The translations under genes and the position numbers were made by a program. Shown here one piece after another: positions 56,530 to 64,000 of a DNA stretch of 64,000 bases. How positions within the stretch are numbered: position 1 is the first letter of the stretch; each line of letters opens with the position of its first letter. Source of the DNA: Zobellia nedashkovskayae (GTDB lineage: Bacteria > Bacteroidota > Bacteroidia > Flavobacteriales > Flavobacteriaceae); contig NZ_JADDXR010000002.1 in assembly GCF_015330125.1 (NCBI RefSeq), forward strand, positions 682,001 through 746,000. Reading direction: 5' to 3'. The notes under the pieces were generated by a model. It did not search any database. It was not told where the DNA came from and was given only the letters and a program-made list of their open reading frames with translations.

Positions 56530-56571
56530 CTAGAATTCGTTAACTTAGAAGGCAAGCTATATTAGATCTCA

Positions 56572-58035
56572 ATGCTAAAACAACACTTACAGTTTAAATT
56601 ATCACAGAAGCTATCTCCACAGCAGATACAGCTTATGAAGTTGATTCAATTGCCCACACAGGCATTTGAGCAACGACTTAAGCAAGAACTGGAAGAGAAC
56701 CCAGCATTGGAAGGCGGGAAAGAGGAGTCAGACTCAATTGATGATGAGTTTGAGGACTCTTATGATGATAGCAACGAATCTGACAGTGAGATTATCGCTA
56801 CTGATGATATTAACATTGATGACTACCTAAGTGACGATGAAATTCCGGATTACCGCACCAAAACCAATAACTACAGTGCAGACGATGAGGAAAAGAATGT
56901 ACCATATGCTGCAGGAACTTCATTCAATCAATATTTATTAAACCAACTTAACACGGTTTATCTAAATGATGAAGAATGGAGCATTGCAGAGTTTCTAGTG
57001 GGTAGTGTAGACGAAAGCGGCTATATCCGAAGGCCTATTGCAGATATTACTGATGACCTTGCTTTTACCCAAAATATCTACACCGAAGAAAAAACCATAG
57101 AAAAGGTTTTAAAATTAGTTCAAAAGTTAGATCCTCCCGGTGTTGCTGCACGCTCACTTGAAGAATGCCTTATAATTCAACTAAAACGGAAAGAGGCAAC
57201 TCCCAATATTGAACTAGCCATTACTATTCTTGAAAAATCTTTTGAACAGTTTACAAAAAAGCATTACAAGAAACTTATTCAGAAATACAATATTTCAGAA
57301 GAACAGTTAAGAGATGCTATCTCTGAAATTGAAAAATTAAACCCAAAACCAGGTGGCTCTTATTCTGGAAACAACCGTGTAGTAGAGCATGTAGTTCCTG
57401 ATTTTTCCATTCGCATTGTAGATGGAGAATTAGAACTTACCTTAAATGGAAGAAATGCTCCAGAATTGCATGTATCTAGAGAATACAACAACATGCTAAA
57501 AGGGTATAAGGACGCTAAGAAAAAATCAAAATCACAGAAAGATACCGTACTTTTTATTAAGCAGAAACTAGATGCTGCAAAATGGTTTATAGACGCTATT
57601 AGACAGCGGCAACAGACCTTGTTCATTACAATGAACTCCATTATGCATTACCAATCCGAGTACTTTCTTACCGGTGACGAACGCAATCTTCGCCCAATGA
57701 TCCTAAAAGACATTGCAGACGAGATTCAGATGGATGTTTCAACGGTATCGCGAGTTGCCAATAGCAAATATGTTGACACTCCTTACGGTACCAAATTAAT
57801 CAAGGAATTCTTCTCAGAATCGATGAAAAACGACCAAGGTGAGGATGTCTCAACAAAAGAAATCAAGAAGATTCTTGAAACAGTGATTGGCGAAGAGTCC
57901 AAGAAAAAGCCACTTACAGACGATAAATTAGCAGCTATACTTAAAGAAAAAGGATATCCCATAGCACGAAGAACTGTCGCAAAATACAGAGAACAACTAG
58001 ACATTCCCGTTGCAAGATTGCGCAAACAAATTTAA
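56572..58035 (+). CDS. rpoN: RNA polymerase sigma-54 factor
   Basis: Sigma-54 directs polymerase to -24/-12 promoters and needs an AAA+ activator. The 487-residue protein has region I LQFKLSQKLSPQQIQLMKLI (activator-interacting), an acidic low-complexity region II (about 50-120), the core-binding region III and the C-terminal DNA-binding part with the RpoN box ARRTVAKYRE near residue 470. It follows asnS and overlaps the next gene by one base (TAATG). No activator gene is nearby. Confidence 0.97.
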   Translation: MLKQHLQFKLSQKLSPQQIQLMKLIQLPTQAFEQRLKQELEENPALEGGKEESDSIDDEFEDSYDDSNESDSEIIATDDINIDDYLSDDEIPDYRTKTNNYSADDEEKNVPYAAGTSFNQYLLNQLNTVYLNDEEWSIAEFLVGSVDESGYIRRPIADITDDLAFTQNIYTEEKTIEKVLKLVQKLDPPGVAARSLEECLIIQLKRKEATPNIELAITILEKSFEQFTKKHYKKLIQKYNISEEQLRDAISEIEKLNPKPGGSYSGNNRVVEHVVPDFSIRIVDGELELTLNGRNAPELHVSREYNNMLKGYKDAKKKSKSQKDTVLFIKQKLDAAKWFIDAIRQRQQTLFITMNSIMHYQSEYFLTGDERNLRPMILKDIADEIQMDVSTVSRVANSKYVDTPYGTKLIKEFFSESMKNDQGEDVSTKEIKKILETVIGEESKKKPLTDDKLAAILKEKGYPIARRTVAKYREQLDIPVARLRKQI

Positions 58036-58640
58036 TGAAGGTTTTTCTAAAGGTTATATCCTATATTTTCCACCCTTTGTTCATCCCGATAGCAGGCACT
58101 CTAGCCTACTTTCTAATTACACCAAAATATAGTCCTTTAGCCATTCAAGGCACCACTATTTTACCTACTTTCATCCTTACCGTAATCATTCCAATAATTG
58201 CTTATTTTATACTAAGAAATTTAGGCATGGCGCAAAGTATTTTTATGTCCACGGTAAAGGAACGCAGATACCCGTTATATATTCATATTATATTACTCCT
58301 ATTTGTTATCTATAAAGTTATACCAAATTCAAATACTGTTGAGCTACATTTCTACTTTATTGGCCTGATCATATCGGCATTAACAACATTATTACTGTTA
58401 ATCTTGAAGTTCAAAGTGAGCATTCACGTTATGGGCATGGGAAGTCTTCTCATGTTTTTAGTAGCAATGAGTATTCACTTTGAAGTGAACATAACTCTAG
58501 GTTTAAGTATTTTTACTTTACTAACGGGACTTGTAGCCACTTCCAGATTGTACTTGAAATCACATACACCAATTGAAGTTGTCCTTGGCCTCTTCATTGG
58601 TCTTCTCTCCCAATTACTTACCGTCCGTTTCTGGTTGTAG
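58035..58640 (+). CDS. Multi-pass membrane protein, degenerate PAP2-like
   Basis: A 201-residue protein with about six membrane helices. The last part, SRLYLKSHTPIEVVLGLFIG, resembles the third motif of PAP2-type lipid phosphatases (S-R-x-Y-x(3)-H-x(2)-x-D-V-x-x-G-x-x-x-G); the usual Asp after His is Glu here. The first two motifs (K-x(6)-R-P and P-S-G-H) are not clear; only KVSIHVMGMGSLL vaguely recalls the second. It may be an inactive relative or an enzyme with altered chemistry. Translation is probably coupled to rpoN through the TAATG overlap. It converges with the outer-membrane barrel gene. Confidence 0.6.
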   Translation: MKVFLKVISYIFHPLFIPIAGTLAYFLITPKYSPLAIQGTTILPTFILTVIIPIIAYFILRNLGMAQSIFMSTVKERRYPLYIHIILLLFVIYKVIPNSNTVELHFYFIGLIISALTTLLLLILKFKVSIHVMGMGSLLMFLVAMSIHFEVNITLGLSIFTLLTGLVATSRLYLKSHTPIEVVLGLFIGLLSQLLTVRFWL

Positions 58641-58663
58641 ATAGTTCTTTTGCCAAGATTAAA

Positions 58664-59350
58664 CTACAAAATATAAAAAATGAGTCCAATTCTAAGGGCT
58701 TTCGCATTCAGGCTTTCCGACCCGACCACAACATTATCATTAAAAAGGCTAGTTAACGAATAATACGCATGAAGATTAAAAGTATTATACCCAAAATTTA
58801 AGGTCAATCCATATTGAAAACTTCTAATGTCTTCATTATAAAATGATACTTTTCCTGAATCAGTAGGCACCAGCTTTGATCGCCCTCCAAATACGTAACC
58901 CAATTTCATTCCGGCGTATAATCTCCAAAATTTATACTCAGATGCCGTAGAGTTTCTCCAACGCAATTCAAAAGGAACCTCTAGCATATGTGTTTCTACC
59001 TTATTCCTATTGAAATCATCATCTTCAAGAATACTATATAAATTACCGGAGGATGTCTCCTCTGCCATAAGATTGGAGTAATAAGAATATACACCGTAAC
59101 CTACACCAATACCCATAGCGGTAGTCCGGCTTTGATTTAATGGAATATCTTTTATAAAACCTGCCTGTAGACCATAGGAAAGATTACGTTGGCTTACACC
59201 CTCGGGTTGATTTAGAAGAAAGTTATAAGTGATTCCAATATAGAACTGATCCTCTAAGTACTTGGAGTCAACATTCGTTGAATCAATACCAGACTGAGCA
59301 ACTGCACCTGTACAGCACAAAAAAAGTAATCCACATAAATAACGCATCAT
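58664..59350 (-). CDS. Outer-membrane beta-barrel protein (PorT-like)
   Basis: A protein of about 228 residues with signal peptide MMRYLCGLLFLCCTGAVAQ and alternating beta strands ending in RIGLIFYIL, a typical barrel C-terminus. VEVPFELRWRN-type segments (here LEVPFELRWRN) and YAGMKLGYVFGGRS resemble the PorT/outer-membrane beta-barrel family of Bacteroidota. I set the start at the ATG at 59350, because the upstream TTG adds six residues ahead of the signal peptide; the ATG at 59347 is equally possible. It lies just beyond the terminator of the exbBD operon, so it needs its own promoter, which I could not place. Not confidently the T9SS PorT itself. Confidence 0.65.
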   Translation of the reverse strand: MMRYLCGLLFLCCTGAVAQSGIDSTNVDSKYLEDQFYIGITYNFLLNQPEGVSQRNLSYGLQAGFIKDIPLNQSRTTAMGIGVGYGVYSYYSNLMAEETSSGNLYSILEDDDFNRNKVETHMLEVPFELRWRNSTASEYKFWRLYAGMKLGYVFGGRSKLVPTDSGKVSFYNEDIRSFQYGLTLNFGYNTFNLHAYYSLTSLFNDNVVVGSESLNAKALRIGLIFYIL

Positions 59351-59365
59351 AAAGTCAAAATTAAG

Positions 59366-59403
59366 CAAATAAAAAGCGCCTCGGAAAAAATTCCGAGGCG
59401 CTT
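59366..59403 (-). terminator. Intrinsic terminator of the exbB-exbD operon
   Basis: A perfect 13-bp stem AAGCGCCTCGGAA/TTCCGAGGCGCTT with a 4-nt loop. On the minus strand it is followed by TTTATTT. It lies 22 nt after the second exbD stop. Confidence 0.92.
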
Positions 59404-59425
59404 GTACTTACAAGTTTAAGAACTA

Positions 59426-59908
59426 CTACTGCAAGTTATTGAAAGCATCACCATCATAAGTCGTATAATTGACTTTAAGTGCATTTACTTCTCTTAACTG
59501 CAACTTAATATCGGATATCAATCCCATATTCGCATTCCTATCTACTTTTAAAGCTGTAGTCAAAACGTTTTGAATTTCCTGCGGCTTCTTTGCTCTTTCA
59601 GATAAAATGTAATCACCAACTTCGTTAGGAGATGAAAATTTGTCATTCAATTGAATTCTAGCTTCTTCTCCAAATTGAGCTTTATACTGTGAAGTTGGTT
59701 GCCCAACATAAATGTATATAACCCTATCCTTCTTTTCCAATTTCTTGGTCTCACTAGCATTTGGCAAAGTATTCTCTACTTTCAAAGAGCTATCTTTCAT
59801 AACCGTTACGGTCATAAAGAAGAATAAAAGCATAAATACAATATCAGGTAACGATGCAGTGTTCACAGCTGGTAAACCGGCATCCTTTTTCTTTGCAAAC
59901 TTTGACAT
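59426..59908 (-). CDS. exbD: ExbD/TolR family protein (second copy)
   Basis: A single-helix protein that, with ExbB, converts proton flow into mechanical work on TonB. The 160-residue product has an N-terminal membrane helix PDIVFMLLFFFMTVTVM with the essential Asp at position 22 and a periplasmic domain (about 50-160). It follows the first exbD by 23 nt. Two different ExbD proteins in one operon is the common flavobacterial arrangement, suggesting a mixed ExbD dimer in the motor; this last point is inference. Confidence 0.92.
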   Translation of the reverse strand: MSKFAKKKDAGLPAVNTASLPDIVFMLLFFFMTVTVMKDSSLKVENTLPNASETKKLEKKDRVIYIYVGQPTSQYKAQFGEEARIQLNDKFSSPNEVGDYILSERAKKPQEIQNVLTTALKVDRNANMGLISDIKLQLREVNALKVNYTTYDGDAFNNLQ

Positions 59909-59931
59909 ATTATATTCTGTTTTAGCTCTTA

Positions 59932-60558
59932 TTAATTACTTGTACCTGTCTCAGCTTCTGACAACTTCTGTGGAAACAACTCTTGAATCCGCTTAACCTT
60001 TTCTTTGAGATCCTCTTTTCTACTAGGTTCGGTCTCAGGATTAAGATATTCTGCTTCCATATCAGTAAAGTTTCTCTTATACAAACGCTGTGCTTCACGA
60101 TTTCTAAGGTCGTTGTAAGCACCTACCAATTCATTCTGAACTGTAATATAAGTACTATACTTTGTTTCACGATCGTTCTTCAAAGATATAATAGCCTTTG
60201 CTGGATTGTCAGATGACTCGGACAGTCTTTTACCTTTACAGTAGCTACAGTAATCTGCAGAACCTGATGGGGCTCCTCCGTTATCCAAGAAAGCCATAGC
60301 CTTCTCTCGTAACTTTTTGATATCGATAAGCTCGTCTTCAACTAACAACTGACCATTACGGTTAATATTAACCGTAAATATATTCTTCTGCTTAATAACT
60401 GGCGGTTCTTCCGTAGGCGGCTCAATAGGTGGCAACATACGATCTAAACCTGCATCAGTCTCAATGGTCGTTGTGACCAAGAAAAATATAAGTAGCAAGA
60501 ATGCTATGTCTGCCATTGATCCGGCGTTTACCTCTGCTGGTCCTCCTCTTCTAGACAT
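59932..60558 (-). CDS. exbD: ExbD/TolR family protein (first copy) with a CXXC-containing insert
   Basis: The 208-residue first ExbD has the membrane helix AGSMADIAFLLLIFFLVTTT with the essential Asp at 17, then the periplasmic fold (FTVNINRNGQLLVEDELIDI). Compared with standard ExbD (about 140 residues) it has an insert near 93-118 with DYCSYCKGK (Cys 104 and Cys 107) and a long charged C-terminal tail (about 150-208). In the periplasm the CXXC pair could form a disulphide or bind metal. It lies 15 nt after the small membrane gene and 23 nt before the second exbD. Confidence 0.92.
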   Translation of the reverse strand: MSRRGGPAEVNAGSMADIAFLLLIFFLVTTTIETDAGLDRMLPPIEPPTEEPPVIKQKNIFTVNINRNGQLLVEDELIDIKKLREKAMAFLDNGGAPSGSADYCSYCKGKRLSESSDNPAKAIISLKNDRETKYSTYITVQNELVGAYNDLRNREAQRLYKRNFTDMEAEYLNPETEPSRKEDLKEKVKRIQELFPQKLSEAETGTSN

Positions 60559-60573
60559 AATTTAGTTCTTTAT

Positions 60574-61014
60574 TTATTTAATCATTTTTTTCACACCACC
60601 CGCAAGCATAGCTCCTACAGCTACAAGAGTCAATATGAAAAATACATTTAGACCAGCACCGATTTTCTTAATTTCAGATTCATCGGTTTCTATGCCTCTT
60701 TTTGCCATTTCTTCGATACTAACATCTGTACCGCTAGCCATAACAAAACCAATTCCGACAACTAAAAGAAAACCAACTAGTATAAAAAGACTTTTCTTTA
60801 AATTCGCAGGATTTGACAAAAGGTTCTTGAGGGCAAACGCCACACTAAAAACTACAGCTACGCCTAAAAGCAACCATGTAATAGCGAACATTGCATTAAG
60901 AGCCCCATTATTGGCTGCCTCAGCAGCCGGCATTTCAGCCTCTGGAAGCATGAACCACAAGGCAGCGCCTATTAAGCCCACAACAACCAAAATAATCTTT
61001 ACAATTTTGTGCAT
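60574..61014 (-). CDS. Small four-helix membrane protein in the exbB-exbD operon
   Basis: A 146-residue protein that I do not recognise as a named family. It has four hydrophobic helices (about 4-23, 43-63, 73-93 and 121-142); helices 1-2 and 3-4 are joined by short acidic loops (EAEMPAAEAANNG and GTDVSIEEMAKRGIETDESE). It lies between exbB and exbD with gaps of 24 and 15 nt, so it is almost certainly part of the same transcript and probably of the same energising complex. I recall the same gene order in other flavobacteria, which would make it an accessory subunit of the motor. Confidence 0.7.
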   Translation of the reverse strand: MHKIVKIILVVVGLIGAALWFMLPEAEMPAAEAANNGALNAMFAITWLLLGVAVVFSVAFALKNLLSNPANLKKSLFILVGFLLVVGIGFVMASGTDVSIEEMAKRGIETDESEIKKIGAGLNVFFILTLVAVGAMLAGGVKKMIK

Positions 61015-61038
61015 AATTTAAGGTATTATGTGTGCGAC

Positions 61039-61785
61039 TTATTTTTTGTGATCCACCAACATATCTATCAAAACGATAGAAGAGTCTTCCATATCATTAA
61101 CAATGCTATCAATTTTAGCAATGATGTAATTATAAAAGATTTGAAGGATAATAGCAGTAATAAGACCAAATACAGTTGTTAATAATGCAACCTGGATATC
61201 ACCTGCAATAAGAGATGCACTAAGGTTACCAACAGCACTAATCTTTTGGAAGGCCTGAATCATACCAATTACCGTACCCATGAAACCAAGCATAGGCGCA
61301 ACAGCAATAAATAAGCCTAACCAAGAAACGTTCTTCTCTAATTGACCCATTTGAACACCACCATAAGCTACAACAGCTTTCTCAGCAGATTCGATACTTT
61401 CTCCTGCTCTATCCAAACCTTGATAGTATATAGAAGCAACAGGACCTTTTGTATTTCTACAAACTTCTTTAGCAGCTTCAACACCACCCGAGGCCAATGC
61501 ATCTTCTACTTGTTGTTTTAGCTTACCAGTATTAGTGGTTGCCATGTTTAAATAAATAATTCTTTCAATTGCAACTGCCAAACCAAGAATCAAACACAAA
61601 AGAACAATACCCATAAAGCCGGCACCACCTTGTATAAACATTTCTTTCAACATCTGTGTAAAACCTACTTCGGCTTCAGCAGGTGCATCTTGCATCATTG
61701 TTGCTGTAGTTGCCATTGCGTTAACAGTATTTGTACTCATTACAAACAACCCGCCCACGGCTAGGATAGAGGATAATTTTTTCAT
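61039..61785 (-). CDS. exbB: ExbB / MotA-TolQ family proton channel
   Basis: ExbB is the proton-channel scaffold of the TonB energising complex. The 248-residue protein has an N-terminal signal-like helix (SSILAVGGLFVMSTNTVNA), then the three helices of the family: FMGIVLLCLILGLAVAIERI, LFIAVAPMLGFMGTVIGMI and VALLTTVFGLITAIILQIFY, with the Thr/Gly-rich helix faces that line the pore. It starts an operon exbB-hyp-exbD-exbD. A structured, GC-rich leader lies upstream (61835-61954). Confidence 0.95.
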   Translation of the reverse strand: MKKLSSILAVGGLFVMSTNTVNAMATTATMMQDAPAEAEVGFTQMLKEMFIQGGAGFMGIVLLCLILGLAVAIERIIYLNMATTNTGKLKQQVEDALASGGVEAAKEVCRNTKGPVASIYYQGLDRAGESIESAEKAVVAYGGVQMGQLEKNVSWLGLFIAVAPMLGFMGTVIGMIQAFQKISAVGNLSASLIAGDIQVALLTTVFGLITAIILQIFYNYIIAKIDSIVNDMEDSSIVLIDMLVDHKK

Positions 61786-61834
61786 TTGTTCAAACTTAAA
61801 TTAGTTATTTAATAGGGTTAAAGATAAAAAAAAA

Positions 61835-61954
61835 TCACAATAAAAAAAGTAAAACTTCGTTGCATCGGAGAAGTGGGGCCCAAATAGGGGTCATGACATC
61901 GAAACGGGCTGTTACACCAGTGCCTCTGCCTGACATAATCAAGCACAGACTTCT
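61835..61954 (-). other. GC-rich structured block in the exbB leader: candidate attenuator, small RNA or short ORF
   Basis: 61861-61940 is about 54% G+C within very AT-rich flanks. On the minus-strand RNA, AGAAGU (61954-61949) can pair with ACUUCU (61874-61869), closing a domain of about 86 nt. Inside is a 7-bp stem UGCUUGA/UCAGGCA (61945-61939 with 61933-61927), whose G-U pair works only on this strand. ACUUC (61874-61870) can instead pair with GAAGU (61858-61854), followed by a U-rich tract, like a terminator. The two pairings exclude each other. The same strand also has a 33-codon ORF (61936-61835). The block ends about 50 nt before exbB and lies about 75 nt after tRNA-Ser. Confidence 0.45.
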
Positions 61955-62029
61955 ATTTTGCATATAAAAACTAAACTTACAAATATTTCCAGTCTAAACT
62001 AATTAATACTGAAAAATCTTTTTGTTCTG

Positions 62030-62117
62030 CAGAGAGGAAGGGATTCGAACCCTCGATACACTTTTGGTGTATACACACTTTCCAGGCGTGCGCCTTCGAC
62101 CACTCGGCCACCTCTCT
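62030..62117 (-). tRNA. tRNA-Ser (anticodon GGA)
   Basis: A minus-strand class II tRNA with a long variable arm. Acceptor stem AGAGAGG/CCTCTCT with discriminator G; anticodon stem CACGC/GTGTG holding loop CTGGAAA (anticodon GGA); variable arm ATACAC/GTGTAT; T arm AGGG-TTCGAAT-CCCT. The 3' CCA is not encoded. No exact TAnnTTTG promoter was found upstream. Confidence 0.95.
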
Positions 62118-62225
62118 AAATTTCACTTATCCTTTAGTTTAAACAATAAACTAACTAAACAAGATCACCTTTTTTACGGGGTGGCCAAATAACAAAAAAA
62201 ATGTTAGTTGATGAAATTAAAACTG

Positions 62226-63260
62226 CTAATTTTCTTGAATTTCACCACGTAGTGAAGTCTCAAATATACTTTTAAACAATTTGACCGAAACATTATTACC
62301 CAGAAGATACATTAACTTAGCAACAGCAGCCTCAGTCGTAATGTCTTTACCATTAATTACTTGCAATTCTTCTAACTGCTTACTGGTTTCATAGCGACCC
62401 ATAGAAACGCTGCCTCCTGAACATTGCGTAACATTAATAATATGAATGTTATTTTCTTTTGCCTTTCTGAGAATATTGATCATCCAAGGCTCATTTGGAG
62501 CATTTCCTGCACCATATGTTTCCAAAATAAGTCCTTTTAAACCCGGAATACTGACTACACCTTGCAAAACAGCCGGACCAATACCGGGAAACAACTTCAG
62601 GATAGCCACATTGGTATCCATATGTTTATGTGCTTTGAACTTTTTACGCTTCACATAAGGTAACAAATATTCTTCACTAACCTTTAAGTATACCCCAGAC
62701 TCTATTAATTCAGGATAATTAAGTGAGGCAAATGCCTGAAAGTGCTCCGCATTAATTTTTGTAGTACGATTGGCACGATACAATTTATACTCAAAATAGA
62801 GGCCTACCTCTTGCACCACAGGTTTTTTATTATGCTGCAAAGCAGCAATCTGAATTGAGGTAATAAGATTTTCCTTTGCATCTGTTCGCAAATCCCCAAT
62901 AGGCAATTGAGAACCGGTAAAAATAACGGGTTTCCCTAAATTTTCTAGCATAAAACTTAAAGCAGATGCCGTATAACTCATTGTATCACTGCCATGTAAT
63001 ACAACAAAACCATCATGAGTATCATAATTTTCTTCAATAATAGTTGCTATTTCAGCCCAATGCGCAGGATTCATATTAGACGAATCTATTGGCACATCAA
63101 AAGAAACCGAATTAATATGACAATCCAACAGCTTAAGCTCCGGTATATTTTTAAGCAGTTTATCAAAATTAAAAGCCTTTAACGCGCCAGATTCATAATC
63201 TTTGACCATACCTATAGTACCGCCGGTATATATTAAAAGGATGCTACTTTTATCTGTCAA
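62226..63260 (-). CDS. ansA: Type I (cytoplasmic) L-asparaginase
   Basis: The enzyme hydrolyses asparagine to aspartate and ammonia. The 344-residue protein has both catalytic threonine motifs, LLIYTGGTIGM (residues 8-18) and VLHGSDTMSYTASAL (about 88-102), followed by FTGSQLPIGDLRTDAKEN. There is no signal peptide, and the length fits the type I class. The start is taken as TTG at 63260: no ATG is near and the first motif follows directly. It lies 51 nt after tatD on the same strand. Confidence 0.94.
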   Translation of the reverse strand: MTDKSSILLIYTGGTIGMVKDYESGALKAFNFDKLLKNIPELKLLDCHINSVSFDVPIDSSNMNPAHWAEIATIIEENYDTHDGFVVLHGSDTMSYTASALSFMLENLGKPVIFTGSQLPIGDLRTDAKENLITSIQIAALQHNKKPVVQEVGLYFEYKLYRANRTTKINAEHFQAFASLNYPELIESGVYLKVSEEYLLPYVKRKKFKAHKHMDTNVAILKLFPGIGPAVLQGVVSIPGLKGLILETYGAGNAPNEPWMINILRKAKENNIHIINVTQCSGGSVSMGRYETSKQLEELQVINGKDITTEAAVAKLMYLLGNNVSVKLFKSIFETSLRGEIQEN

Positions 63261-63311
63261 ACCTAGAATGTTTAATTTTTTACTAAAATAATTGAGTGCA
63301 ACTGAGCGTTT

Positions 63312-64000
63312 TTAAATTCCAAATACTTTCTTTGAATTCATCGTAGTGTAATCCGCTACAGCCTCAGCAGAAATATCATAAATATCTGCAAGTTTCTCTG
63401 CAACATTTACAAGATATGCACTTTCATTTCGTTTTCCACGGTAAGGAACTGGTGCTAAATAAGGTGAATCCGTCTCAAGAACAATATTTTCTATTGGAAT
63501 TTCCGCTAAGAATTTATCTATTTTTCCATTCTTAAATGTAACAACACCCCCAATACCAAGTTTCATGTTATAAGATATCGCTTTTTTTGCTTGTTCAACA
63601 TCACCAGTGAAACAATGAAAAATACCGAACAAATCGGCTCCCTTTTCACTTTCCAAAACCTCAAATACTTCATCAAAAGCATCACGACAATGAATAACTA
63701 TAGGTAATTTGTACTTTTTAGCCAACTGTATCTGCGCACGAAAGGCTTCCTGCTGCTCTTTCAAAAAAGTTTTGTCCCAATATAGATCAATGCCAATTTC
63801 ACCTACAGCATAAAATTTTCGCTGCTCAAGCATCTCTTTTACATGCCTCAATTCCTCTTTATAATTTTCTTTTACATGCGTAGGATGCAAGCCCATCATT
63901 AAAAAAATATTGTCCCGAAAAGACTTCTCTAAATCAAACATAGATTCCGTATAAGTTGAATCTATAGCTGGAATGAAAAACCGCTTAACACCAAGAGCTA
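63312..64000 (-). CDS. TatD family metal-dependent hydrolase (partial, N-terminus outside window)
   Basis: A TIM-barrel DNase/hydrolase of the TatD family, a group with 3'-5' exonuclease activity in DNA repair. The frame runs off the right edge: upstream of an internal ATG at 63941 it reads ALGVKRFFIPAIDSTYTESM in the same frame, so the true start and the metal-binding D-T-H-x-H motif are outside. Present are MGLHPTHVKE, VGEIGIDLYWDKT (Glu ligand), VIHCRDAFDE (His ligand), IFHCFTGD (His ligand) and ETDSPYLAPVPYRGKRNES (Asp ligand). About 230 residues are visible of about 255 expected. Confidence 0.94.
   Translation of the reverse strand, partial: ALGVKRFFIPAIDSTYTESMFDLEKSFRDNIFLMMGLHPTHVKENYKEELRHVKEMLEQRKFYAVGEIGIDLYWDKTFLKEQQEAFRAQIQLAKKYKLPIVIHCRDAFDEVFEVLESEKGADLFGIFHCFTGDVEQAKKAISYNMKLGIGGVVTFKNGKIDKFLAEIPIENIVLETDSPYLAPVPYRGKRNESAYLVNVAEKLADIYDISAEAVADYTTMNSKKVFGI

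Noticed and set aside
59356..59363. TAATTTTG on the minus strand upstream of the outer-membrane barrel gene
   Set aside because: It matches the -7 element but lies only about 6 nt from the ATG and has no -33 element, so it would leave no leader. It also abuts the exbBD terminator.
61791..61798. TAAGTTTG on the minus strand upstream of exbB
   Set aside because: Only about 6 nt from the start codon, with no TTG at the -33 position.
61861..61940. GC-rich block as a second, degenerate tRNA
   Set aside because: GGTGTAACAGCC loosely resembles a D arm, but no T-arm GTTCGA motif or acceptor pairing is present.
1..64000. Search by eye for CRISPR repeats, transposases, integrases, toxin-antitoxin pairs, restriction genes and long direct repeats
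   Set aside because: None found. All gaps are under about 300 nt and are explained by terminators, promoters, tRNAs or leaders. The window is core chromosome, without an accessory island.

Overview
The window is an AT-rich stretch of core chromosome from a member of the Bacteroidota, very probably a marine Flavobacteriaceae (Zobellia/Maribacter-like; the genus is inference). The evidence is the type IX secretion translocon SprA, a lone T9SS sorting-domain protein, alternative complex III (ActA-F) joined to an aa3-type oxidase, a DUF2723 membrane protein, a malic enzyme fused to a phosphotransacetylase-like domain, and several promoters of the Bacteroidetes type (TTG, about 19 nt, TAnnTTTG). 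I see no insertion sequence, phage, CRISPR array, defence island or transposase.

Layout. 1-11551 (minus): sprA (3' end outside the window), ruvA, maeB, an SLC45-like MFS carrier, queG, ruvB. 11671-14774: an acyl-CoA oxidase/dehydrogenase (plus) facing a DUF2807-like secreted protein (minus). 14931-26770 (minus): actA-actB-actC-actD-actE-actF-coxB-coxA, a complete quinol-to-oxygen branch ending in a strong terminator. 27006-27377: a small SPOR protein. 27439-32183 (minus): rimP-nusA-infB. 32375-41890: a cation/proton antiporter, tRNA-Gln, the DUF2723 protein, a thioredoxin-fold protein without cysteines, a metallophosphoesterase, cutC, a glycosylasparaginase and a CBM9-like protein. 42115-45404: polA and a minimal T9SS CTD protein. 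45688-52483: rplM-rpsI, rpsB-tsf, an inverted M61 peptidase, pyrH-frr. 52621-58640: an RND/MMPL-type transporter, asnS-rpoN and a PAP2-like membrane protein. 58664-64000 (minus): an outer-membrane barrel, the exbB-hyp-exbD-exbD motor operon, tRNA-Ser, ansA and tatD (5' end outside the window).

How the genes work together. ActA-F oxidises menaquinol and hands electrons to CoxAB. The ExbB/ExbD operon uses the resulting proton gradient to power TonB. rimP-nusA-infB, rplM-rpsI, rpsB-tsf, pyrH-frr, asnS and the tRNAs form the translation block. SprA is the outer-membrane channel through which proteins such as the CTD protein at 45057 would leave.

Most genes are ordinary housekeeping genes. The most interesting signals are non-coding or are add-ons to known proteins: a GC-rich, structured block in the exbB leader with mutually exclusive pairings (61835-61954); nested stems in the nusA-infB spacer; a 16-bp hairpin between rpsB and tsf; and the same kind of helix-hairpin-helix tail on both ActC and ribosomal protein S2. 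All of these are predictions from reading the sequence; no search or folding program was run.
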